Of a stretch of DNA of 64,000 nucleotides, positions 27,056 through 35,541 are shown in pieces. Both the position numbers and the translations under genes were made by a program. Positions within the stretch are counted from its first letter, which is position 1. The number at the start of each line of letters is the position of its first letter. Under the pieces are notes generated by a model. That model searched no databases, was not told the origin of the DNA, and was given only the letters and a program-made list of their open reading frames with translations. Source of the stretch: JBLMXQ01 sp050257855 (GTDB lineage: Bacteria; Acidobacteriota; Vicinamibacteria; Vicinamibacterales; CAVVIG01); the NCBI GenBank assembly GCA_050257855.1, contig JBLMXQ010000080.1, positions 103,126-167,125 of the forward strand, read 5' to 3'.

Positions 27056-27538
27056 ATGACGCGTGGAAGAACGCTGATTCTGGCGACGGCCATGGCGGTG
27101 GCCGCCGCCGCACCGGCCCGCGCCGACGCCACGCTGTTTCTCGGCGCCAACACGACGCCTGTCAACCGCACGGTGAGCGGTGGCGCCGTCGGCATGGGTC
27201 TGCTCATCGTCGGCTTCGAGTTCGAGTACGCGCACACGCCGGACGATCCGGCAGCGGGGGCGCCCGCCCTGACGACCGGCTCGGGCAACGTGCTGCTGCA
27301 GACGCCCGTGGCGTTTCTCGGGTTCCAGCCGTATCTCACGGCGGGCGCCGGCTTGTACCGCGAGACGCTCGGGAGCCATCAGGACACGAGTCTGGCCGTG
27401 AACACCGGGGGCGGCGTGAAGGTGTCGCTGGTCGGCCCGCTGCGGCTGCGCGTGGACTACCGGGTGTTCAAGCTCGGAAGCGGGGCCCTGGAGTCGCCGG
27501 TGCAGCGGGTGTACGCGGGGCTGAACCTGAAATTCTGA
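27056..27538 (+). CDS. Small outer-membrane beta-barrel protein
   Basis: The product is 160 residues. A signal peptide (about 1-23, ATAMAVAAAAPARA then DA) precedes alternating hydrophobic strands such as GMGLLIVGFEFEYAH, VAFLGFQPYLTAGAGLY, and a final strand VQRVYAGLNLKF. Ending in phenylalanine fits recognition by the BAM complex. Likely an 8-stranded OmpA/OmpX-type barrel. The start ATG follows GGGAGGG. A strong hairpin terminator follows at 27558. Function beyond outer-membrane location is unknown. Confidence 0.8.
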   Translation: MTRGRTLILATAMAVAAAAPARADATLFLGANTTPVNRTVSGGAVGMGLLIVGFEFEYAHTPDDPAAGAPALTTGSGNVLLQTPVAFLGFQPYLTAGAGLYRETLGSHQDTSLAVNTGGGVKVSLVGPLRLRVDYRVFKLGSGALESPVQRVYAGLNLKF

Positions 27539-27557
27539 GGGAATGCGACGTGCCGGT

Positions 27558-27591
27558 GGCAGGATGGCAGAACGCGTCGAGCCATCCTGCC
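27558..27591. terminator. Bidirectional hairpin between convergent genes
   Basis: GGCAGGATGGC (27558-27568) pairs perfectly with GCCATCCTGCC (27581-27591) across a 12-base loop. It lies between the convergent ends of the beta-barrel gene (27538) and the exported-protein gene (27604). There is no long U-run on either side, so it is an intrinsic-terminator-like structure rather than a canonical one. Confidence 0.65.
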
Positions 27592-27603
27592 ATCCTGCGA
27601 TCG

Positions 27604-28140
27604 TTACTGCTTGGCGAGGTCCGACACGAGGGCGAGGTTGACGAAGTTCTGCCCTTGCGCGTATGCGTCGGCGTACTGCTTGTAGAGCGCCTGGACGTCC
27701 TGCGGGAACGCCTCCGCGAGGATCGTCGAAACCGTGTAGTCGGCGCCCTTCACGGCCGGGTCGATCCAGAAGACATAGAGCACGGTGCCATTGGGGCCCG
27801 GCTCCTGGGCCTTGAAGACCTTCCAGCTCTGGGCCTGCTGCTTGCGCTCAGGCTTGTCGCTCTGCTGGAGCGCCTGCTTCAGCTTCTGTAGGATCGCCTC
27901 GAAATCGGCGGTCTTGTCCGGCTTGATGAAATTCAGCACCATGCCGGCATCCGAGCCGAACACCCGTGTGGTCGGCGCCGCCTGTGCCTGCTGCGCCGGC
28001 TGCTGAGCGGGCGGGGTCTGCTGTTGCTGCGGAGCCTGCGCGCGGGACGCGCCTGCCGATACCAGCAGACCCATCACGAGCCCGAGGGCAATCCGTCCTG
28101 GCCGGCCTCCCACAGCCGACACGCCGATGGTTCGAAACAT
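27604..28140 (-). CDS. Exported protein of unknown function with Gln/Pro-rich linker
   Basis: The product is 178 residues. A hydrophobic signal segment (about 15-32, RIALGLVMGLLVSAGASRA) precedes a low-complexity region of Gln, Pro and Ala up to about residue 55. A compact domain follows, VFGSDAGMVLNFIKPDKTAD and FEAILQKLKQALQQSDKPER, then VLYVFWIDPAVKGADYTV. It reads like a small single-domain periplasmic protein (monooxygenase-like alpha/beta barrel fold is a possibility from the MVLNFIKPDK...FEAIL pattern). No family assignment is offered. Confidence 0.7.
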   Translation of the reverse strand: MFRTIGVSAVGGRPGRIALGLVMGLLVSAGASRAQAPQQQQTPPAQQPAQQAQAAPTTRVFGSDAGMVLNFIKPDKTADFEAILQKLKQALQQSDKPERKQQAQSWKVFKAQEPGPNGTVLYVFWIDPAVKGADYTVSTILAEAFPQDVQALYKQYADAYAQGQNFVNLALVSDLAKQ

Positions 28141-28185
28141 CGCGGCCTCCTTCGCGAAAGGGCTGATACTGTAACGTACTCAGGG

Positions 28186-29310
28186 CTACACGAAAACCGC
28201 CATCACCTCATGCCCCATGAGCATCCCCTGACGTGACAGCCGCAGGCGGCCCTCCGCCTGCTCGAGATGCCCGGACTCCAGGAACGGCCCCAGCTCGGGC
28301 CCGTACCGCTGCCAGACATCGACGCGGTATCGCCTGCCGATGGCGGCCAGGTCGACGCCATCGGCCAGCCGCAGCCCCGTGAACAAGGCATCGCCGAGCC
28401 GCTCGTCCGGCGTCAGCACGTGTCGCTCCCCGACGGGCGACACGCCGGCCGCCATCCGCTGGATGAAGTCGGGGGCCGCCGACACGTTCTTCCACCGGAT
28501 TCCATCCCGGGTGCTGTGCGCGCCGCAGCCGAATCCGAGCCACTCGCCGTCGGACCAGTACTTCAGATTGTGCCGGGAGCGGCGGCCGGGACGCGCGACG
28601 TTCGAGATCTCGTACTGCGCGTAGCCGGCGGCATCGAGGCGATCGAGCGCGGTCAGGTACATGGCCGCGGCGTCCTCGTCCGGCGCCTGCGACCACTGCG
28701 CCCGGGCCATCTCCTCGCGCAGCGGTGCGTTCGGATACACCTCGAGGAGATAGAGCGACAGGTGATCCGGGCCGAGGGCGATCGCCTCGTCGACCGAGAC
28801 GAGCCACTCGTCGACGCGCTGCCCGGGGAGCCACATCATCAGATCGAGGCTGACGTTGTCGAATCCGGCGGCCCGCGCTTCGGCGACGGCGGCGCGCGCG
28901 CGGGCCGCGCCGTGCAGGCGCGAGAGGCGCACGAGCTCTTCGTCGCGGAACGACTGGACGCCGAAGCTGATTCGGTTCACGCCGGCGGACCGGTACGCGG
29001 CGAGCCGGTCGGGGGTGACCGTCTCCGGATTCGCCTCCAGCGTGATCTCGGCATCGGGTGCCAGCGCGAAGGCCCCGCGGCACGCCGCCACGAGGCGTCC
29101 TATCTCGTCCGGCTCGAGGAGCGACGGCGTGCCGCCGCCGAAGTAGATGGTGTCGGCCGCCGGCGCTTCCGCCCCGCCCACCCGCTCGATCTCCGCCACC
29201 AGGGCGTCCACGTAGCGCGCCTTCAGGCCGGCGTCGAACAGGCCACGATTGAAGTTGCAGTAGTTGCAGATCGCGGCACAGAAGGGGACGTGGATGTACA
29301 AACCGAGCAC
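28186..29310 (-). CDS. hemW: Radical SAM heme chaperone HemW
   Basis: HemW is a HemN-like radical SAM protein that binds and inserts heme. It has 374 residues from a GTG at 29310, preceded by GGAAG. The N-terminus reads LGLYIHVPFCAAICNYCNF, which holds the CxxxCxxC [4Fe-4S] motif. FGGGTPSLL follows near 60 and ITLEANPETVT near 95. The HemN-type C-terminal domain is present (GCGAHSTRDGIRW). The frame continues upstream into the DnaC-like gene, but the family N-terminus fixes the start. It lies 5 bases after that gene, as the last member of the predicted dnaK operon. Confidence 0.9.
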   Translation of the reverse strand: MLGLYIHVPFCAAICNYCNFNRGLFDAGLKARYVDALVAEIERVGGAEAPAADTIYFGGGTPSLLEPDEIGRLVAACRGAFALAPDAEITLEANPETVTPDRLAAYRSAGVNRISFGVQSFRDEELVRLSRLHGAARARAAVAEARAAGFDNVSLDLMMWLPGQRVDEWLVSVDEAIALGPDHLSLYLLEVYPNAPLREEMARAQWSQAPDEDAAAMYLTALDRLDAAGYAQYEISNVARPGRRSRHNLKYWSDGEWLGFGCGAHSTRDGIRWKNVSAAPDFIQRMAAGVSPVGERHVLTPDERLGDALFTGLRLADGVDLAAIGRRYRVDVWQRYGPELGPFLESGHLEQAEGRLRLSRQGMLMGHEVMAVFV

Positions 29311-29315
29311 GGCAG

Positions 29316-30155
29316 CTAGCTTCCCGCGCGGCCGCCGGGCCACTTCAGATCGCCGCGGTTGTCGCGCGCGGGCTCCCGGAGCTGCGCCCGCGCCTGCCGT
29401 CCGGCCCGCGACGGCAGCGTCTTCCGTCGCATCTTCCACATCATGATCAGATCCTCGGGGCCGGCGTTCTCGGGCCGTTCGCGGTAGTCGGCGGCATCGA
29501 GCGCGAGGAACTCGCACATCTCGTGCAGCCGCGACCGCATGCGGAAGCCGATCCGGTACAGGAGCGAATTCGGATCGGTATCGTCCGGGATGTCGAGGTA
29601 ATTTGACGTGAAAATGGTCACGCGCCGCTCATTGTAGCGCGTGTTGACGATCAGATTCATCGTCTCGTCGACCCACTCGGAGGTCTTCTCCGCCCCGAGA
29701 TCGTCGAGCACCAGGATGTCGGCCTGCATCACGGGACGCAGGACTTCGAGCTCGGTCGTCCGGGTGGCCGGGTCGTACGTGCTGCGGATGACGCGGAGCA
29801 GGTCGCGGGTGTCGTAGAAGAGCCCGCGCGCGCCGGAGCCCGCGATGATGGTCCGCAGCAGCGCCACCGCCAGATGCGTCTTCCCGACACCGGGCTGCCC
29901 TTCGAGCAGCAGCCCGCGGGTCACGGCGGGAAACGCGTCCGCGACGCGGCGCGCCGCCTCGACCGCGATCTCGAGCGATTCGTTGTAGGCGACGAAGTTC
30001 TCCAGCGTGCAGTGCTGGTAGCGCCGGGGGATGTTCGCGTCAGCGAGCCGCTGCCGCGACGCGTGCTCGCGCCAGCAGTCGCAGCGCTCGACCCGCCGGA
30101 CACCGTCTCGTTCGACCGGCTTCCAGCCGGTATCGTCGCACTGCGGGCACGCCAT
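29316..30155 (-). CDS. DnaC/IstB-like AAA+ ATPase with N-terminal zinc finger
   Basis: The product is 279 residues. An N-terminal zinc finger (MACPQCDDTGWK with CDCW near 25) precedes an AAA+ core. Walker A is EGQPGVGKTHLAVALL near 85-100, Walker B is ILVLDDLGAEK near 150, and sensor 1 is VTIFTSNYLD near 185. The length and the N-terminal cysteines resemble DnaC/DnaI helicase loaders of the Acidobacteriota type. IstB is a transposon alternative, but no IstA gene is present. It follows the sigma factor by 28 bases and precedes hemW by 5, so it is likely expressed from the same operon. Confidence 0.85.
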   Translation of the reverse strand: MACPQCDDTGWKPVERDGVRRVERCDCWREHASRQRLADANIPRRYQHCTLENFVAYNESLEIAVEAARRVADAFPAVTRGLLLEGQPGVGKTHLAVALLRTIIAGSGARGLFYDTRDLLRVIRSTYDPATRTTELEVLRPVMQADILVLDDLGAEKTSEWVDETMNLIVNTRYNERRVTIFTSNYLDIPDDTDPNSLLYRIGFRMRSRLHEMCEFLALDAADYRERPENAGPEDLIMMWKMRRKTLPSRAGRQARAQLREPARDNRGDLKWPGGRAGS

Positions 30156-30183
30156 CAGTCGGGGATTCCCACCCTCGGAACGG

Positions 30184-30933
30184 TCAGTTGAGATGGCTGC
30201 GCAGGCGCGCCGAGCGCCGCAGCTTGTCCTTGGCGCGCGACTCGAGCTGCCGGACGCGCTCGCGCGAGAGGTGCAGGCGATCGCCGATCTCCTGCAGCGT
30301 CCGCGGCTCGTCGTCCGCGAGGCCGAACCGGAGGCGCACGATCTCGCGCTCCTTGCCGTCGAGATCGAGCAGGGCCCGGGCGAGCTCGTCGAGATCCGCC
30401 TGATGGATCATCTCGTCTTCGACCGGCACCTCGTCCAGCGGCAGCATGTCGCCGATCTCGCGCGCGGAGCCGTCGCCGGACGCGCGCACCGGATCGCTCA
30501 GCGACAGGTCGTCGGCCCGCAGGACGGAGAAGAGCTTCGGCGGAAACGAGAACGCGCGCGTCTGCTCGGCGACCGCGTGCATGATCGCCTGCCGGACCCA
30601 CCAGACGGCATACGTGATGAACTTGACGTTCCGCGCCGGATCGAACCGCCGCGCCGCCTCGATCAGCCCGAGGTTGCCTTCGTGAATCAGGTCGAGCAGC
30701 GGCACGTTCAGGCCGCGGTACCGTTTCGCGTAGCTGACGACGAAGCGCAGGTTGCACTCGACCAGATGGGCGAGCGCGTCATCGTCGCCGTCGCGCCGGA
30801 TGCGGCTGCCGAGATCGCGCTCTTCGTCGGCCGTTAGGCGAGGCAGCTTCGCGATCTCGCGCAGGTACGCGGCAAGCGTGCTCGAATCGGGTGCGGCGGT
30901 CGCGTGACGGCGGGGCACGCGGAAAGGATACAC
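30184..30933 (-). CDS. Sigma-70 family factor lacking region 3
   Basis: A group 2-like sigma factor of only 249 residues, starting at a GTG. Region 1.2 (STLAAYLREIAKLPRLT, about 18-34) and region 2 are complete: LIHEGNLGLIEAARRFD and KFITYAVWWVRQAIM at about 82-118. Then FPPKLFSVL leads directly to ADDLSLSDPV, a form of the sequence that normally follows region 3, so roughly 50 residues are absent. Region 4 is intact (KEREIVRLRFGL and LQEIGDRLHLSRERVRQLE). It lies 12 bases after hspR and 28 before the DnaC-like gene. A stress or heat-shock role is inferred from this position. Confidence 0.9.
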   Translation of the reverse strand: MYPFRVPRRHATAAPDSSTLAAYLREIAKLPRLTADEERDLGSRIRRDGDDDALAHLVECNLRFVVSYAKRYRGLNVPLLDLIHEGNLGLIEAARRFDPARNVKFITYAVWWVRQAIMHAVAEQTRAFSFPPKLFSVLRADDLSLSDPVRASGDGSAREIGDMLPLDEVPVEDEMIHQADLDELARALLDLDGKEREIVRLRFGLADDEPRTLQEIGDRLHLSRERVRQLESRAKDKLRRSARLRSHLN

Positions 30934-30945
30934 CCGTACGCCGTG

Positions 30946-31389
30946 CTAGGACATCTTCTTCCGCGCGGGTTCGTCCGCGTGCGCGGAAGCCGACGGCTCT
31001 CCCGCCGGAGGCTGCGCGCGCACGAGGTCGGTCGGCGAGGATTTCACGAGCGCCGTCGACAGGCGCTGCTCCCAGTCGTCGATGCCGCGCGCGAGCTCGT
31101 GCTTCACGTACTCCATGAACTCGTTCACCTCGCGCTGCATCCGCTCAATCTTCCGGCGCATATTGAGGATGATTTCGACCCCGGCCAGGTTCACGCCGAG
31201 ATCTCGGGTGAGTGACAGAATCGTCTCGAGCTGCTCGAGGTCCTCTTCCGAGTACAGCCGCGTATTGCCTTCCGTGCGCGACGGCTTCAGCAGCCCCTCG
31301 CGCTCGTACAGGCGCAGCGTCTGCGGGTGGATGTTGTACTTCTGCGCCACCGCGCTGATCATGTAATACGCTTTGCCCGTCTTCTTCAT
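30946..31389 (-). CDS. hspR: HspR, MerR-family heat-shock repressor
   Basis: HspR represses the dnaK operon by binding HAIR sequences with DnaK as co-repressor. The product is 147 residues. The MerR helix-turn-helix is YYMISAVAQKYNIHPQTLRL and YEREGLLKPSRTEGNTRLYS near 8-48, followed by an effector helix (LEQLETILSLTRDLGVNLAG) and a coiled coil. An Ala/Pro-rich C-terminal tail ends ARKKMS. The ATG at 31389 is 14 bases after the dnaJ stop. A matching HAIR-like site is at the dnaK promoter (34482-34502), supporting autoregulation. Confidence 0.92.
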   Translation of the reverse strand: MKKTGKAYYMISAVAQKYNIHPQTLRLYEREGLLKPSRTEGNTRLYSEEDLEQLETILSLTRDLGVNLAGVEIILNMRRKIERMQREVNEFMEYVKHELARGIDDWEQRLSTALVKSSPTDLVRAQPPAGEPSASAHADEPARKKMS

Positions 31390-31403
31390 GGTCGTCCGGT
31401 CTT

Positions 31404-32495
31404 TCACCGCACCGGATTGTCGCGTCTCACGTCTTCGCCGTTGATCCGGCCGAACTCCCGCAGCAGCTCCTTCGACCGCTCGTCCAGCATCCTCGGCAAC
31501 ACGAGCCGCACCTCGACGACCAGGTCGCCGCGCCGGCCGTCGCGGGGCGAAGGCACGCCGCGCTCGCGCAGCCGGAACCGCTGGCCGGACTGCGTCCCGG
31601 GCGGCACGCGCAGGCGCGCCGGCCCGTCGAGCGCCGGCACCTCGACTTTGGCGCCGAGCGCCGCCTCGTGGATGGCCAGCGGGACGACGACATGAAGATC
31701 GTCGCCTTCGCGCCGGAACACCGGGTGCGGCTCGACCTGGATCGTCAGGTACAGGTCGCCGGTGTCGCCGCCGTTCCTGCCGACGTGACCCTTGTCGGGG
31801 ATGCGGATGCGGGCGCCGTCGGACAGCCCGGGCGGCAGCGCGATGGTCAGCGCCTCGGTGCGCATCTCCACCTTCTGCCCGCCGCACGTCGGGCAGACCG
31901 CCTGTCGCTGCCGCCCCGATCCGCCGCAGTGCTCGCACGGTTTCGAGAACACCATGTGACCGCGAACCGATCGGACGGCGCCGGCGCCGTGACAGTAGTT
32001 GCAGCGGGCGTCCGCCGCGTGGAGCCGGCCCGCGCCGCGGCAGGTCCGGCAGTGCTCCTGGCGCGTGGCCACGATCTGCCGCTGTCCGCCGCGGACCGCG
32101 TCCTCGAAACCGACCGTGATCGTGTGGTGCAGGTCGGCGCCGCGCTCGGGCGTGTCGTCGTCGCGCTGCGCGTCCCGCCGGTGCAGGATGTCGGCGAACA
32201 GGTCGCCGAAGGTCGACGCCGACGGCCCGTTCACGTTCACCGAGAAGTCGAAGCCCTCGAAGCCGAAGGTCGCGTCGACCCGGCTCGCCACGGTCCCGGT
32301 CGCGTCGTACCGGCTGCGTCGCTCCGGATCGCTCAACGTCTCGTACGCTTCGGCAATCTGCCGGAACTGGGCGGCTGCCAGGCGATCGCCCGGATTGATG
32401 TCCGGGTGGTACTTCCGGGCAAGCCTCCGGTACGCACGCTTGACCTCGCCAAGCGTCGCTTCGCGCCCGAGCCCCAGCACCACGTAGAGATCCAT
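31404..32495 (-). CDS. dnaJ: DnaJ chaperone (type I)
   Basis: DnaJ delivers unfolded clients to DnaK and stimulates its ATPase. It has 363 residues. The J domain opens at MDLYVVLGLGREATLGEV and the HPD tripeptide is at residues 30-32. Four zinc-finger modules follow: CRTCRGAG, CNYCHGAG, CEHCGGSG and CPTCGG, in the DnaJ order. The C-terminal substrate domains are standard. The Gly/Phe linker is short. It starts 15 bases after the dnaK stop and ends 14 bases before hspR. Confidence 0.95.
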   Translation of the reverse strand: MDLYVVLGLGREATLGEVKRAYRRLARKYHPDINPGDRLAAAQFRQIAEAYETLSDPERRSRYDATGTVASRVDATFGFEGFDFSVNVNGPSASTFGDLFADILHRRDAQRDDDTPERGADLHHTITVGFEDAVRGGQRQIVATRQEHCRTCRGAGRLHAADARCNYCHGAGAVRSVRGHMVFSKPCEHCGGSGRQRQAVCPTCGGQKVEMRTEALTIALPPGLSDGARIRIPDKGHVGRNGGDTGDLYLTIQVEPHPVFRREGDDLHVVVPLAIHEAALGAKVEVPALDGPARLRVPPGTQSGQRFRLRERGVPSPRDGRRGDLVVEVRLVLPRMLDERSKELLREFGRINGEDVRRDNPVR

Positions 32496-32510
32496 GCAGA
32501 TTGCCGGTTG

Positions 32511-34433
<1,923 letters not shown>

Positions 34434-34472
34434 TGAATGGACCTCATGAGGCTGAAGCCTGATATCCAGTCA

Positions 34473-34501
34473 ATTATGAAAATTGAGTGGCTTATTGTCA
34501 A
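34473..34501 (-). promoter_or_regulatory. Sigma-70-type promoter of the dnaK operon
   Basis: On the minus strand: -35 TTGACA (34501-34496), a 17-base spacer, and -10 CATAAT (34478-34473). This is one of the best consensus promoters in the window and lies 40 bases upstream of the dnaK start (34433). The spacer contains the ACTCAAT half of the HAIR-like operator. Confidence 0.8.
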
Positions 34502-34502
34502 T
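34482..34502. promoter_or_regulatory. HAIR-like HspR operator overlapping the dnaK promoter
   Basis: Minus-strand sequence ATTGACA-N7-ACTCAAT against the HAIR consensus CTTGAGT-N7-ACTCAAG: 4 of 7 matches in the first half and 6 of 7 in the second, with the spacing of 7 conserved. The first half-site coincides with the -35 hexamer, so bound HspR would occlude RNA polymerase. The operator function follows from the known HspR-HAIR system; this match is imperfect. Confidence 0.7.
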
Positions 34503-34581
34503 TCTGGGACGATTTCCAGGGAAAATCAGCGTGTTATACTGGGCCCTGCCAGCGTGTGACCGCTCATCCGGAGGCGGTACG

Positions 34582-35541
34582 ATGTCCAGCTTCCGCCTCG
34601 CGTTTTGCCGCCTGTCGAGCTTGCCGCTCCTGCTTGCGCTGGCCTCGCCGGTTGCCGCCACACAAACGGTCTCGGCGCCGTCTGAACCCCTGACTGCCGG
34701 TCTCGCGCGGTATGGCCGCTGGCAGACGGTCGAGCCGTTCGGTCGCGTCTGGTTTCCGCGGGTCGAAGGCGTCTGGCGCCCCTATTCACGCGGGAGCTGG
34801 ACGCGCGCGGACGGCTCCGGCTGGTCCTGGCAGGGGCGGGACCCCTGGTCCGTGCCGACCGAACACGGCGGGCGGTGGGCGACGACCCATGGCGCATGGT
34901 TCTGGATTCCCGGCCCTCCCCTTCGCGAACCGCCAGTCGCCTGGGCCATCGCTCCCGACTACGTCGGCTGGTGTCCGCTCGACCCTCACGATCGGCCGGC
35001 CGAACCGCTCGCGCCCGGCAGCAGGTCGCGCGCCTGGACGATGGTGCGCCGCGCGGATTTCGGCGCGCCAGACTCGTTCGCAGCCGAGCTCGACCTCGCC
35101 ACGCTGCCGCGGACCATCCCGTTCATCGTCCAGCGCCCCGGACCTGCGGCGGAATCGCCCTCGCTGACCGTGGCAAGCCGACAGCCGCTGATGCCGGCTC
35201 AGCCGGCGCCGGAACGCTCGAGCGTCGTTGCGTCTGAACCGGCCGCCTCTCCGGCGGCAACGACGCCCGAGTTCGAAACCGACGAGGCGGAACCGTACTT
35301 CTGGGGGCTCGGTGTGCCGACGCTCGCGCCGCGACATCGGCGGCCGCGCGTGACCGATCCGTATGCGCCGCATTTCGAGCCGCATTTCCAACCGCACTAC
35401 GAGCCGCATTACACGCCGGGATTCGGCGGCTTCCGAAACGGCATGCGCCATGAGCGTCCGGCGGGCGGCCACCACGGCGGGACGCAGGCGCCGCCGCACC
35501 AGAGCCCCCCGCACCCGGCCGCGATACACTTGACACCGTGA
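34582..35541 (+). CDS. Exported DUF6600-like protein with His/Pro-rich tail
   Basis: The product is 319 residues from the ATG at 34582, with GGAGG eight bases before it. A signal peptide (about 1-27, SSLPLLLALASPVAAT) precedes a Trp-, Tyr- and Gly-rich region at about 40-155. That region (YGRWQTVEPFGRVWFPRVEG, GSGWSWQGRDPWSVPTEHGG, APDYVGWCPLDP) has the repeated W/Y character of DUF6600 proteins. A C-terminal tail carries FEPHFQPHYEPHY repeats and many His and Pro. It overlaps the PBP1A gene by four bases (GTGA). A cell-envelope role is inferred from that coupling. Confidence 0.72.
   Translation: MSSFRLAFCRLSSLPLLLALASPVAATQTVSAPSEPLTAGLARYGRWQTVEPFGRVWFPRVEGVWRPYSRGSWTRADGSGWSWQGRDPWSVPTEHGGRWATTHGAWFWIPGPPLREPPVAWAIAPDYVGWCPLDPHDRPAEPLAPGSRSRAWTMVRRADFGAPDSFAAELDLATLPRTIPFIVQRPGPAAESPSLTVASRQPLMPAQPAPERSSVVASEPAASPAATTPEFETDEAEPYFWGLGVPTLAPRHRRPRVTDPYAPHFEPHFQPHYEPHYTPGFGGFRNGMRHERPAGGHHGGTQAPPHQSPPHPAAIHLTP

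Noticed and set aside
29316..30155. DnaC-like gene considered as IstB of an IS21 element
   Set aside because: No IstA transposase, no terminal repeats, and an N-terminal zinc finger more like chromosomal helicase loaders; it sits in a tight operon.
34535..34540. TATACT considered as the -10 of a plus-strand promoter for the DUF6600-like gene
   Set aside because: No acceptable -35 is found 16-19 bases upstream; TTGTCA at 34495-34500 is too far away (about 34 bases).
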